From assembly GCF_026342435.1 (NCBI RefSeq), contig NZ_JAPEMT010000004.1, forward strand, positions 1-64,000: 64,000 bases of DNA. Reading direction: 5' to 3'. The position numbers and the translations under genes were made by a program. The notes below the pieces were generated by a model. The model was not told the origin of the DNA, searched no databases, and saw nothing but the letters and a program-made list of their open reading frames with translations. The stretch's first letter is position 1; each line of letters starts with the position of its first letter. This document shows positions 41,455 through 49,675 of the stretch, one piece after another. The stretch comes from Streptomyces sp. NBC_00237 (lineage in GTDB: Bacteria; Actinomycetota; Actinomycetes; Streptomycetales; Streptomycetaceae).

Positions 41455-42419
41455 GTCACTGTCTCCAGTCGACGGGGCCAGGCCCAGTGACCCGCCAGGG
41501 TCTCGGGGAAGCGGCCCCGGTGCGTGACGGCCGCGGAGAGCACCGCCCCCGCGGGGTCGTCGACCACGGTGGGGCGGGATGTCGCGCCCAGCTCGGCGGT
41601 GATCCGGTCGGCCAGCGCGGTGGCGAACTCCGGACAGCCGCGCAGGACGCCTCCGGACAGCACCGCGGACCACGGCCCGTCCGTGAGCCCGGCGCGGTCG
41701 CGCGCCGCGCGCACCCCGGTCACCAGTTCGTCCAGGGCCGCGCCGATCACCTCACCGGCCGCCTGGTCGCCGTCGAGCCAGCACCGGCACACGGCGGGCG
41801 CCAGCGCGGCGACGGCCGCCTTCGGAAACGGTCGTCCCGCGAGCTCCCTGGCCAGTTCGGTGATCGTCCCGCTGAACGATGCGAACGCCAGGGCCAGTTC
41901 CCGGCCGAGCACGGTGGGCCGGCCCCGGCCGTCCGCCCCGCGCACCGCTGCCCGGAGCCCGGCCAGGCCGATGCCGAACGCACTGCCCTCGTCGCTGCCG
42001 AGGTACTCGCATCCGCCGACGGCCACCGGGGTGGTGCGTCCGTCACCGGCCAGGAAGCCCGACCCGGTGCCGCACACCACGGCCACGCCCCGGCCGCCCA
42101 GCGGTTGTGCGGCCAGGAGCGGCACGATGTCACGGGAAATCACCAGCGTCCCGGCGAGTCCCGCCGCGGCGGCCAGGGCGGTCAGCCGGTCCAGCTCCGG
42201 CTCGGGCGTACCGGCGTCCACGGTGGCGGTCGCGAACCAGCCGAACACGGGCCGGGAGCCGATCCGGTCCGCCAACGCGCCGAAGACCTCGCCCAGTTGC
42301 CGTTGGGCGGTCGCCGCGCCGACCGAGGCCGGATTGACCGAGCCGTACTGCCATCGGCTGCCGTCCGCGATCATGATCGTCGTACTGCTGCCACCGGCGT
42401 CAACAGCCCAGCAAGTCAC
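41451..42419 (-). CDS. BadF/BadG/BcrA-type ATPase, probable sugar or cyclitol kinase
   Basis: GTG 42419 is chosen because GGAGG lies 8 bases upstream; an in-frame GTG at 42428 is too close to that site. 322 residues in the ASKHA fold: 'CWAVDAGGSSTTIMIAD' (phosphate 1), 'GVAVVCGTGSGFLAGDG' (phosphate 2), 'CEYLGSDEGSAFGIGLAGLR' and 'WSAVLSGGVLRGCPEFATAL' (adenosine). This matches N-acetylglucosamine-kinase-like members rather than the iron-sulfur activators. It would phosphorylate the cyclitol or a sugar acceptor. Leads the minus-strand kinase-isomerase pair and is divergent from the reductase-glycosyltransferase operon. Confidence 0.83.
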   Translation of the reverse strand: MTCWAVDAGGSSTTIMIADGSRWQYGSVNPASVGAATAQRQLGEVFGALADRIGSRPVFGWFATATVDAGTPEPELDRLTALAAAAGLAGTLVISRDIVPLLAAQPLGGRGVAVVCGTGSGFLAGDGRTTPVAVGGCEYLGSDEGSAFGIGLAGLRAAVRGADGRGRPTVLGRELALAFASFSGTITELARELAGRPFPKAAVAALAPAVCRCWLDGDQAAGEVIGAALDELVTGVRAARDRAGLTDGPWSAVLSGGVLRGCPEFATALADRITAELGATSRPTVVDDPAGAVLSAAVTHRGRFPETLAGHWAWPRRLETVT

Positions 42420-42753
42420 TCCCAGCACCTCCGTGTCGCGCGGGTCGACGCACCTCCGTGTCGCGGTTCGACGGCCAGGCTACCGATGCGGACACCACGG
42501 TTATCGGTCAGATCCGGACACCTTTGCGGGGGTACGGTCACGCACCGGGCCGGACACCCGGGACAACGCGAATCAGCTGCCCTCGACGCGTTCACCGGAC
42601 GAACCGCCTCAGCGCCCCACCCGGCACACAGGCGCTCCGCGCATGGCCGGAACCGGATCTCAGGTCTGCAAAACACCGCCCTCCCGGCCAAGGTGAATAC
42701 AGCGAACCAGTACGGCCACGGAACGTCACCAGGTGACCCTGGAGGAGAAGACA
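42420..42753. promoter_or_regulatory. Divergent promoter region of the cyclitol cluster
   Basis: 334 bp between the kinase (minus) and the RmlD-like reductase (plus). A repeated CACCTCCGTGTCGCG (near 42426 and 42449) is the only internal repeat noticed; the rest shows no gene. Both operons should start here. Confidence 0.5.
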
Positions 42754-43662
42754 GTGGGCGACAAGTCAAGGGTGTTGGTGGTGGGAGCCGGTTACCTCGC
42801 CGTGCACATCGGACGCCGGTTGCGGGCGGACGGCCACCACCCGACGCTGAGTTCACGCCGTCCGCCCGGGACGCCCGAGGCGAAGGGCCTGGCGTGGTCC
42901 CCGGTCGACATCGGCGCCCCGGCGCGGGTGCGTGAACTGGTGGACGAGGCCCGCCCGGACGCGGCGGTCGTCGTGCACGGGCCGTCCGACGTCACCTGGT
43001 GCGAACACCATCCCGAGCAGGCGTACGCGGCGCACGCGGGCGGAGCGGCGCACCTCGCCTCCGCGCTCGGCGGCCGACGTACCCTGCTGATCTCCACCGA
43101 CAACGTGTTCGCGGGGCACAAGGACAGCCATGCCGAATCGGAGCCTCCGGCGCCGGCCAACGCCTACGGGCGTGCCAAGCTGGCCGCCGAGAAGGAATTG
43201 CTGGCCATGGGCGACGCGTTGGCGCTGCGGGTCAGCCTGGTCTACGGCTGGGATCCGGTCGGCCTGCGCCCGAACTTCTTCACCACCTGCTTGCAGCGCC
43301 TGCGGGCCGGACAGCCGGTCCCGGTGCCGGACGACCACTGGAACACCCCCGTGCTGGTCGACGACGTGGCGGCCTGGTCTGCGGCGCTGCTCGGCTCCGG
43401 TCACACCGGAATCCTCCACCTGGGCGGTCCTCGCCGGCTCAGCCGAGCGGAGTGGGCCCGCCACCTCGCCGAGCTGTGCGGGGCGGATCCTCACCTGGTC
43501 CAGCCGGTGCCCCGTAACGTCGGCGACTACGCCTGCCGACCACGGAACGCCTGTCTGCACAGTGAGCGGGCCCCGGGGCTCGCCGAACTCGACGGCCTCT
43601 CCCCCGTCGACGTCCTGTCCGCCGGGGCCCGCCTGATCGGCGCCGAAGGCACGCCCTCGTGA
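42754..43662 (+). CDS. RmlD-like NAD(P)-dependent sugar reductase/epimerase (extended SDR)
   Basis: GTG 42754 has GGAGGAG 6 bases upstream, better than the GTG at 42733. 302 residues. Rossmann motif 'VLVVGAGYLAVHIGRRLR', 'VVVHGPSDVTWCEHHPEQAY', catalytic 'LISTDNVFAG' and Y-x3-K in 'NAYGRAKLAAEKELL'; the C-terminal half carries 'NTPVLVDDVAAWSAALL'. Closest in layout to dTDP-4-dehydrorhamnose reductases, which reduce a 4-keto sugar. In this cluster it could reduce a keto-cyclitol or nucleotide sugar. First gene of a plus-strand operon with the glycosyltransferase (82-bp gap). Confidence 0.85.
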   Translation: MGDKSRVLVVGAGYLAVHIGRRLRADGHHPTLSSRRPPGTPEAKGLAWSPVDIGAPARVRELVDEARPDAAVVVHGPSDVTWCEHHPEQAYAAHAGGAAHLASALGGRRTLLISTDNVFAGHKDSHAESEPPAPANAYGRAKLAAEKELLAMGDALALRVSLVYGWDPVGLRPNFFTTCLQRLRAGQPVPVPDDHWNTPVLVDDVAAWSAALLGSGHTGILHLGGPRRLSRAEWARHLAELCGADPHLVQPVPRNVGDYACRPRNACLHSERAPGLAELDGLSPVDVLSAGARLIGAEGTPS

Positions 43663-43744
43663 CCGGCCGTCCGCCGGCCCGGATCATCGGCGCCGGTACG
43701 CGCTGCGTGGTGGGGCGCGTTCCCCCACCTGGAAAGGCACTGTG

Positions 43745-45001
43745 ATGCTGACACCGGTCTGGGAGACCCAACCCGGTTTTGAGAAACCCCTGCTCGTGCA
43801 CGTCAACTCGACAGCGACCGGCGGAGGTGTCTCCGAACTGCTGCGCGGACTCGTACGTCATCAGCACGCGGGGTGGGCCGTGATCGCCGGAACCGCTGAC
43901 TTCTACGCGCTGACCAAGTACCTGCACCACCTGCTGCACGGGCGGGCCGACCCCGGTCTGCTCGACGATCCGGCGCTGCTGCGCCCCTACCGGGCCACGC
44001 TCGCGCCCCAGAGCGAGTGGTTCGCGCGGCGGGTCGCACACGGGGACGTCGTGGTCCTGCACGACCCCCAGACGCTCGGTCTGGCGCCCGCGGTCAAGGC
44101 CACCGGCGCCCGGGTGGTGTGGCACTGCCACATCGGTGCCGACGTCCCGCCCGAACGCGGGCCCGGCGCGTTCTGGCGGGAATTCGCCACCGAACTCGCC
44201 ACGCTGGACGCCGTGGTCACCACCATGCCCGCGTTCGCTCCGCCCGGCGTCCGCAACGCGTTCGTGATCCCTCCTGCGGTCGATCCCACGGCGACGAAGA
44301 ACCGGGACCTCACGCGGGACGAGGTCACCTCGGTGCTGGCCGAGACCGGTCTCACCACCGACCGTGTCCCGGCCGGTGTGACGGTCACCCAGGAGAAGCC
44401 GCTGCCGCACGACGCGCGGGTCGTGCTCCAGGTGTCGCGGTGGGACCGGCTCAAGGACATGCCCGGCGTGGCGCGCTGCATCGTCGGCCTCCCCCAAGAC
44501 GTGCATCTCGTGCTCGCCGGCACCGACCCCACGGAGATCCCCGACGACCCGGAAGGGCTGGCCGTCCTCGCCGAGGTGCACGAGACCCTGGCCGGGCTGC
44601 CGGAAGCGGACCGCACACGGGTGCATGTGGTGAACATCTCCCTCCAACAGCCGGAACACAACGCGCTCGTGGTGAACGCGCTGCAGCGCCGGGCGGATGT
44701 CGTGCTGCAGAAGAGCCTGGAGGAGGGCTTCGGGCTCACCGCGACCGAGGCGATGGTCAAGGGCCGCGCGGTGGTCGCGTCCTCGATCGGTGGCCTGCGC
44801 CTGCAGATCAGGGACGGCCACAACGGCCTGCTCGTCGACCCCACCGACCTCGACGGCGTACGCGCGGCGCTCGCCAGACTGCTCGACGACCCGGCTCTGC
44901 GCGAGGAACTCGGCGAGCGGGCGCGGGCCGGGGTGCTGGAGCGCTACTCGATGCGACGGCTCGCCGAGGACTACGAGAACCTGGTCGCACGGCTCGCCTG
45001 A
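43745..45001 (+). CDS. GT4 glycosyltransferase of the trehalose synthase (TreT) type
   Basis: ATG 43745 (GTG 43742 adjacent) behind AAAGG; 418 residues. The N-terminal half has 'LLVHVNSTATGGGVSELLRG', 'WAVIAGTADFYALTKYLHH' and 'VVWHCHIGADVPPERG', the hallmark order of TreT enzymes, which join NDP-glucose and glucose into trehalose. The C-terminal half has 'QVSRWDRLKDMPGV' (Arg232, Lys237) and the E-x7-E motif in 'LEEGFGLTATEAM' for the donor. Beside a sugar-phosphate cyclase it may build an alpha-glucosyl cyclitol, a trehalose-like pseudo-disaccharide. Ordinary trehalose synthesis is the alternative. Confidence 0.88.
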   Translation: MLTPVWETQPGFEKPLLVHVNSTATGGGVSELLRGLVRHQHAGWAVIAGTADFYALTKYLHHLLHGRADPGLLDDPALLRPYRATLAPQSEWFARRVAHGDVVVLHDPQTLGLAPAVKATGARVVWHCHIGADVPPERGPGAFWREFATELATLDAVVTTMPAFAPPGVRNAFVIPPAVDPTATKNRDLTRDEVTSVLAETGLTTDRVPAGVTVTQEKPLPHDARVVLQVSRWDRLKDMPGVARCIVGLPQDVHLVLAGTDPTEIPDDPEGLAVLAEVHETLAGLPEADRTRVHVVNISLQQPEHNALVVNALQRRADVVLQKSLEEGFGLTATEAMVKGRAVVASSIGGLRLQIRDGHNGLLVDPTDLDGVRAALARLLDDPALREELGERARAGVLERYSMRRLAEDYENLVARLA

Positions 45002-45186
45002 GACGACCACCGGGCCGCGTGGGCTCGTTCAGCCGACCGGTCGGGAAAGGAACCGAACGGCGACGGCCCCGTCGGCGGGTGCGGCGCGTACCGACGCGCA
45101 GCCCGGCACGGCCCAGAGTTACGGATGTCATCGGTGCACCGCTCCCCCGACCCTCCCGATCTTTCGACAGAGGCAGGAAGAGGAAG

Positions 45187-45846
45187 ATGATGGCGCGCCC
45201 CGTCCCCACCACCGTCTCCGTGGCGGCCCTGCTGTTCGACATGGACGGCACGCTCATCGACTCGACGGCGGTCATCGAGCGCACCTGGCACGCGTTCGCG
45301 GGCAAGCACGGCCTGGACGCCGAGCGGGTCCTCGCGTACTCCCACGGACGTCGTACCGAGGAGACCGTCGCCGCGTTCGCCCCGGCCGGTGTCGACATCG
45401 CCGCCGAGGCCGCGCGCCTGGTCGCCCAGGAGGTGGTGGACACCGAAGGGATCGTCGCCGTGCCCGGTGCGGCCGAGCTCCTGGCGTCCCTGCCTCGGGA
45501 GAGCTGGGCCCTGGTGACCTCCGCCGGGCGTGAACTCGCCGAGGCCAGGATGGGCGCGGCCGGACTGCCCGTCCCACCCGTGGTGGTCAGCGCGGATGAC
45601 GTGACGGCCGGAAAGCCCAGCCCGGAGGGCTACCTGGCAGCCGCCGGCCGGCTCGGGGTCCCGCCGCACGAGACCATCGTCTTCGAGGACGCCGAAGCAG
45701 GCGTGCTCGCCGCCCGCGCCTCCGGCGCCCTCACCGTGATCGTCGGCGCGTGTGCCGTACGCGCCACCGAGGGCCTCGATCGCGTCGCGGACCTGCGCGG
45801 CGTACGGGCCGCGTCCACGGACGGACGGCTGCTCGTGCGGTACTGA
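45187..45846 (+). CDS. HAD-superfamily phosphatase
   Basis: ATG 45187 or 45190, behind AGGAAGAGG; 219 residues. Motif I 'ALLFDMDGTLIDSTAV' with Asp18/Asp20, a four-helix cap (residues ~28-90), motif II 'ALVTSAGREL', motif III Lys in 'VTAGKPSPEGYLAA' and motif IV 'IVFEDAEAGVLAARAS'. It resembles sugar-phosphate/glycerol-phosphate phosphatases (Gpp/DOG type). It lies 185 bp downstream of the glycosyltransferase on the same strand and probably removes a phosphate left by the kinase or cyclase substrate. Confidence 0.88.
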   Translation: MMARPVPTTVSVAALLFDMDGTLIDSTAVIERTWHAFAGKHGLDAERVLAYSHGRRTEETVAAFAPAGVDIAAEAARLVAQEVVDTEGIVAVPGAAELLASLPRESWALVTSAGRELAEARMGAAGLPVPPVVVSADDVTAGKPSPEGYLAAAGRLGVPPHETIVFEDAEAGVLAARASGALTVIVGACAVRATEGLDRVADLRGVRAASTDGRLLVRY

Positions 45847-45883
45847 ACAGCCGGTCCGCTCCGTCCGCGAGTGCGGCAGTGCG

Positions 45884-46744
45884 TCAGGACATGTCCAGCC
45901 TGCGGAGCTCCTCATCGCTCAGGTCGAGATCGGCGGCCTCGGCCGAGTCCCGGATGCTCGCGGGCCGCGACGCGCCGGGGATCGGGATGACCACCGGTGA
46001 CGTGGCGAGCATCCACGCCAGGCACACGCGCTGCGGGCTCGTTCCGCGTGCGGCACCGATCTCGGCGAACGCGGAGTACCGCGAACCGAGGTCGCCCGCC
46101 TTGCCGATCCCGCCGAGCGGACTCCACGGCAGGAACGCGATGTCCAGTTCGTGGCACAGCCTCAGCTCCGGCTCGCTCGACCGGAAGGCGGGCGAGAACT
46201 GGTTCTGCACCGCCGCCAGCCTGCCCCCGAGGATCTCGTTGGCCTGCTTGATCTGCGCCGGGCTGAAGTTCGACACGCCCGCGTGGCGGATCTTGCCCTC
46301 GTCCAGCAGATCGCGGAGCGCACCCACCGAGTCGACGATCGGCACACCCGGGTCCGGGCGGTGGAACTGGTACAACCCGATCGTCTCGGCACCGAGCCGC
46401 TTCAGCGACGCCTCACACGCCCGCTTGAGGTACGCGGGGGAACCGTTGAGCGGCCAGCCACCGTCCGCTGTGCGCACGTGTCCGCCCTTGGTCGCGATCA
46501 GCACGTCGGACGTGTCCCCACCGTACGAGGCGATGGCGCGCGCGATCAACGACTCGTTGTGCCCGAAGTCGCCGCTGTCCAGACAGTACGCGTCCGCCGT
46601 GTCGATGAGGGTGACGCCCGCGTCCAGCGCCGCGTGGACCGTGGCGACAGCCTGTCGCTCGTCCGGCCTGCCCTCGACGGACAGCGCCATCCCGCCGAGT
46701 CCTACCGCGCTGACCTGTGTGTCGCCGATACTGCGAGTCCGCAT
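45884..46744 (-). CDS. Aldo/keto reductase
   Basis: 286 residues from ATG 46744 behind GAGGAG. (beta/alpha)8 barrel with the full AKR tetrad: Asp/Tyr in 'LIDTADAYCLDSGDFGHNE', Lys in 'DVLIATKGGHVR' and His in 'GLYQFHRPDPGVP'; the cofactor end shows 'AWMLATSPVVIPIPGASRPA'. NADPH-dependent reduction of an aldehyde or ketone is known for the family. It is convergent with the phosphatase, separated by 37 bp, and may belong to the cyclitol cluster or to the adjacent reductase/TetR pair. Confidence 0.9.
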   Translation of the reverse strand: MRTRSIGDTQVSAVGLGGMALSVEGRPDERQAVATVHAALDAGVTLIDTADAYCLDSGDFGHNESLIARAIASYGGDTSDVLIATKGGHVRTADGGWPLNGSPAYLKRACEASLKRLGAETIGLYQFHRPDPGVPIVDSVGALRDLLDEGKIRHAGVSNFSPAQIKQANEILGGRLAAVQNQFSPAFRSSEPELRLCHELDIAFLPWSPLGGIGKAGDLGSRYSAFAEIGAARGTSPQRVCLAWMLATSPVVIPIPGASRPASIRDSAEAADLDLSDEELRRLDMS

Positions 46745-46870
46745 GCGCGTGCTCTCCTCTTCCGCCCGACTGTCCACCAGCGAAGGCTGATGCTGCACCG
46801 GTACGGGTGCCCCTCTGAGCGGACCTCACAGCCTTGGATCGCGAACCGGTGGTGTGCCGGGGAGGCATGC

Positions 46871-46895
46871 GCCGCCTCGATCCACGCGAGGCGGC
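46871..46895. terminator. 9-bp GC hairpin after the NAD(P)-binding reductase gene
   Basis: GCCGCCTCG (46871-46879) and CGAGGCGGC (46887-46895), loop 7, in the 258-bp gap between two minus-strand genes, downstream of the 47003 stop. Confidence 0.6.
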
Positions 46896-46978
46896 GGCCC
46901 GTCGGCACGCTGGGCGGTACGCCGCTGCCGTGGCTGAGCGTCGGTGTTGCGGCCAAGCCGCCAGCAGCTTCGTCCGTT

Positions 46979-47009
46979 GGTGTCGGTCAGTAGGGGTGTC
47001 GGTCAGTAG
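46979..47009. repeat. 15-bp tandem duplication across a stop codon
   Basis: GGTGTCGGTCAGTAG at 46979-46993 and 46995-47009; the second copy contains the stop of the reductase gene (47003-47005). Confidence 0.85.
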
Positions 47010-47704
47010 CCGATGGTGAAGCGGCGTTGGACGAAACGCGGCAGCTCCGCCTCTTCGACGAGTGCGACGGCGGCGTCCTCCATGGAGATGCGGCTGCGTC
47101 CGTCCGCGTCGAGGACCGGCTGGTCGCCGCCGATCCGGAACCGGCCCGTACGTTCACCGGGTGCGATGTCCTCGGCGGGGCTGAAGTAGGTCCACAGCCG
47201 GTTCGAGGTGCGCAGGACGTTCAGGGCGTCCCGGTGGCCGCGCACGGCGGCGGAGTACTCCCTCGGCAGGCCGACCGCGTCGAGGGTCTCGTGCAGCAGC
47301 TCGTCGGAGTCGGCCCGGACGACTCCGGGCTCGATCTCCAGGCTGCCGGCGCCTCCGATGACGATGAGCCGAGTCCTCGGATGGCTCTCCAGCGCCTTCA
47401 GGAGTGCACGCGCGGCGGTGGCGTACACCGTGGGATCGGCGATCGAGAGGGCCACGGTGTCGGCGATGTCCTTGGCTGCGTTTCCGGGCTGGAATCCGCT
47501 GATCAGTACGTCGAGGCCGGGTATGACGGCGGCGACGCTGTCGGCGTCGAGGACGTCGACGCTCTTCCAGACGAGGTTCTTCCGGTCCTCGTCGATCCGC
47601 GTGGCGTCGCGGCTGAAGGCTGTGACGTGGTGTCCACGGTCGAGGGCTTCGGTGACGACGCGACTGCCGATGCCGCCCGTGGCTCCGATGACTCCGATGT
47701 GCAT
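47003..47704 (-). CDS. NAD(P)H-binding SDR-like reductase (YwnB type)
   Basis: 233 residues from ATG 47704 behind GGGGAG. Atypical SDR with 'MHIGVIGATGGIGSRVVTEA' at the N-terminus, 'GLDVLISGFQPG', 'TRLIVIGGAGSLEIEPG' and a C-terminal 'DGRSRISMEDAAVALVEEAE'. Such proteins resemble flavin reductases or NADPH sensors and often respond to electrophile stress. It is divergent from a TetR gene (47818) with a palindrome between them, so it is most likely that regulator's target. Confidence 0.87.
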   Translation of the reverse strand: MHIGVIGATGGIGSRVVTEALDRGHHVTAFSRDATRIDEDRKNLVWKSVDVLDADSVAAVIPGLDVLISGFQPGNAAKDIADTVALSIADPTVYATAARALLKALESHPRTRLIVIGGAGSLEIEPGVVRADSDELLHETLDAVGLPREYSAAVRGHRDALNVLRTSNRLWTYFSPAEDIAPGERTGRFRIGGDQPVLDADGRSRISMEDAAVALVEEAELPRFVQRRFTIGY

Positions 47705-47780
47705 GACTCTCCCCTGTTAGCTGCTTCCGCCGCCGCAATCCTTCACGACGTACGGAGACTATACGGCGTGCAGTATCGAA

Positions 47781-47805
47781 ACAGCGCACAGAACTGTGAC
47801 GCTGT
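47781..47805. promoter_or_regulatory. TetR operator, near-perfect palindrome
   Basis: ACAGCGCACAG and CTGTGACGCTGT are symmetric arms (one bulged base) around AA, 12 bp before the TetR start, in the divergent region. Confidence 0.7.
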
Positions 47806-47817
47806 AGAGTGAAATCC

Positions 47818-48537
47818 ATGGGAAGCGTGGGAAACACCAAGGGGCGCCGCGAGCGACTGAGGGCCGAGACGACCGCCGAAATCAAGAAGGTCGCACTGGA
47901 GTTGATGGCCTCGGGTGGGCCTGACGCGATCACGCTGCGGGCCATCGCACGCGAGATGGGGATGACGGCCAACGCCATCTACGGCTACTTCGCCACCCGC
48001 GACGACCTGGTCACCACGCTGATCAGGAACGTCTACACCTCACTGGCCGACACCGTGGACGCCGCCTGGGACGCCGCCCCCGCCCTGGACCCGGCCGCCC
48101 GCATCCAGGCATGGGCCCGCGCCTTCAGGAACTGGGCGCTGGCCAACCCCGAGGGCTTCCGCCTCATCTACGGCGACCCCGTCCCCGGCTACCGGCCCCC
48201 CGAGGGCGGCGCCGCCCCGGAAGCCGCCCACCGCGTCTGCACCGGCATCACCGCACTCGCCGCCGCCGCCTGGCCGTACGCCGAACCCCGCTACGCGGAC
48301 AGCGACTTCGCGTGGTCCGACTTCGACCCCGGCCTCCTGGACAAGGTCCGCCCGGCCTTCCCCGAGCTGCCTCCGGCCGCAGTGGCCCTCGCCCTGCGCA
48401 TCTGGAGCCATCTGCACGGTCTGGTGTCACTGGAGATCTACGGCCATCTGCAGACCCAGGCCCTCAGCCCGGAGAAGCTCTTCCGCGAGGAACTCGACCA
48501 GCTCGTCCGGTCCTTGGGCATCACACCGCAGAGGTGA
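47818..48537 (+). CDS. TetR-family transcriptional regulator
   Basis: ATG 47818; 239 residues. HTH: 'TTAEIKKVALELMASGGPDA', 'ITLRAIAREMGMTANAIYGY', 'FATRDDLVTTLI'. C-terminal domain 'IQAWARAFRNWALANPEGFR' and 'ALRIWSHLHGLVSLEIYGHL' is the WHG-type ligand domain (TetR_C_33-like). Divergent from the NAD(P)-binding reductase, with the palindrome at 47781-47805 in its promoter, so autorepression and control of the reductase are expected. An IS5 scrap follows. Confidence 0.92.
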   Translation: MGSVGNTKGRRERLRAETTAEIKKVALELMASGGPDAITLRAIAREMGMTANAIYGYFATRDDLVTTLIRNVYTSLADTVDAAWDAAPALDPAARIQAWARAFRNWALANPEGFRLIYGDPVPGYRPPEGGAAPEAAHRVCTGITALAAAAWPYAEPRYADSDFAWSDFDPGLLDKVRPAFPELPPAAVALALRIWSHLHGLVSLEIYGHLQTQALSPEKLFREELDQLVRSLGITPQR

Positions 48538-48602
48538 GAGCCCCGCGTCGACGGCCGACTGTGCCACTGACTCGCCCCGGCGGGCGCAAGCGCTCCACGG
48601 CA

Positions 48603-48755
48603 TCAATCCCACGTTCCGAAGACGGTCGGCCAGGACAGCGTGCACTCGATCACCAGACTGCGTCGGCCGAGGCGCTCGCCGGACTCGACGCGGTTGCGGG
48701 CGATGCGCACGCCGGTGTTCCGCGAGGCGAGCTGGACGAGCGGTCCTTGGTGACG
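48603..48755 (-). pseudogene. IS5-family transposase C-terminal scrap
   Basis: The minus-strand frame 'LVQLASRNTGVRIARNRVES', 'GERLGRRSLVIECTLSWP' ending at TGA 48603-48605 matches the IS5 'ESxERLGRHRWVIERTLSW' C-terminal block that carries the catalytic Glu. The sequence is degenerate and truncated. The rest of 48538-48947 shows no gene. Confidence 0.55.
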
Positions 48756-48889
48756 GTGTCGCACGGGCACGCAGGTCGCGAGTTCGACCGGCAGGCGATG
48801 TGCGGCACGCCCACGATTCCCCTGGCCAGCGGTGTCTCACGGCCGTTTCGGTGAAGAGAGTTGATGCCCACCGGGCCGCTCGGGTGCGC

Positions 48890-48925
48890 CACAGCGCGGC
48901 CGGGTGCGTTCCCGGCCGCGCTGTG
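48890..48925 (-). terminator. 15-bp perfect hairpin after the DHFR-like gene
   Basis: CACAGCGCGGCCGGG (48890-48904) and CCCGGCCGCGCTGTG (48911-48925), loop TGCGTT, 22 bases beyond the stop at 48948. Confidence 0.85.
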
Positions 48926-48947
48926 AGAACCCCGTCCCGTGCGCGGG

Positions 48948-49544
48948 CTAGCCCGCGGCCACCGGTCGGTAGGTGCACACGTGCACGCCCGTGCTGCTGA
49001 CCACGGTCGAGATCAGCTCAAGCGTGCGCAGCGCACCGTCGGGCGGGTAGATCGTCTTTCCGCCGCCGAGCAGCACCGGCATGATCATGAGCCGCAGTTC
49101 GTCGACCAGCCCTTCGGTCAGGAGGGTGCGGGCGAGCGACAGGCTGCCCATCACCACCAGGTCCCGGCCCTCGGTGTCACGCAGCTTCCGGATCTGGTCG
49201 AGTGCCTGGTCGCCCGGTATGCGGGTCGTGTTGTTCCAGGTCAGGTCGGCTTCACCCAGGGTGTGGGAGACGACGTACTTGGCTACCGAGTTCATGTGGT
49301 CGGCGAAGGGGTCACCGGCCCGCTCGGGCCACGCCCCGGCCATGCCCTGCCACGTGCGGCGTCCGAAGAGCAGCCCGTCGGTGTCGGCGGCCCACTCGGC
49401 GAGGGCACCACCCATCACCTGCGGGTCGAAGAACGGGTGCGTCCAGCCGCCGTGGGCGAACCCTCCGTCGGTGTCCTCGTCGGGGCCGCCAGGGGCCTGC
49501 ATGACGCCGTCCAGGCTGACGAATTCACCTATCACTATGCGCAT
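48948..49544 (-). CDS. Dihydrofolate reductase-family (RibD C-terminal-like) protein
   Basis: 198 residues from ATG 49544. 'MRIVIGEFVSLDGVMQAPGG', 'EWAADTDGLLFGRRTWQGM', 'VVMGSLSLARTLLTEGLVDE' and 'LMIMPVLLGGGKTIYPPDG' follow the RibD/YyaP reductase pattern, an NADPH-binding fold widespread in actinobacteria and often of unknown substrate. The reading frame continues upstream through a 15-bp tandem repeat encoding Q-P-N-G/A-R/Q units, so a longer protein is possible, but the GAGGAAG and homology favour 49544. Followed by a strong hairpin. Same strand as the DUF998 gene, 131 bp downstream of it. Confidence 0.85.
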   Translation of the reverse strand: MRIVIGEFVSLDGVMQAPGGPDEDTDGGFAHGGWTHPFFDPQVMGGALAEWAADTDGLLFGRRTWQGMAGAWPERAGDPFADHMNSVAKYVVSHTLGEADLTWNNTTRIPGDQALDQIRKLRDTEGRDLVVMGSLSLARTLLTEGLVDELRLMIMPVLLGGGKTIYPPDGALRTLELISTVVSSTGVHVCTYRPVAAG

Positions 49545-49566
49545 CGAACTGTCTCGCTTCCTCGTG

Positions 49567-49656
49567 GGTTGCCGGGCATTCGGTTGTCGGGCATTCGGTT
49601 GTCGGCCATTTGGTTGTTGGCCATTTGGTTGTTGGCCATTCGGTTGTTGGTCAGGA
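49567..49656. repeat. Tandem 15-bp repeat, five copies plus a partial one
   Basis: Units GGTTGTCGGGCATTC and variants (GGTTGTTGGCCATTT) run from 49567 to 49641, with a degraded sixth to 49656, in the gap between the DUF998 stop and the DHFR-like start. Confidence 0.93.
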
Positions 49657-49675
49657 AGACTTCTGGCGGTGGCCC

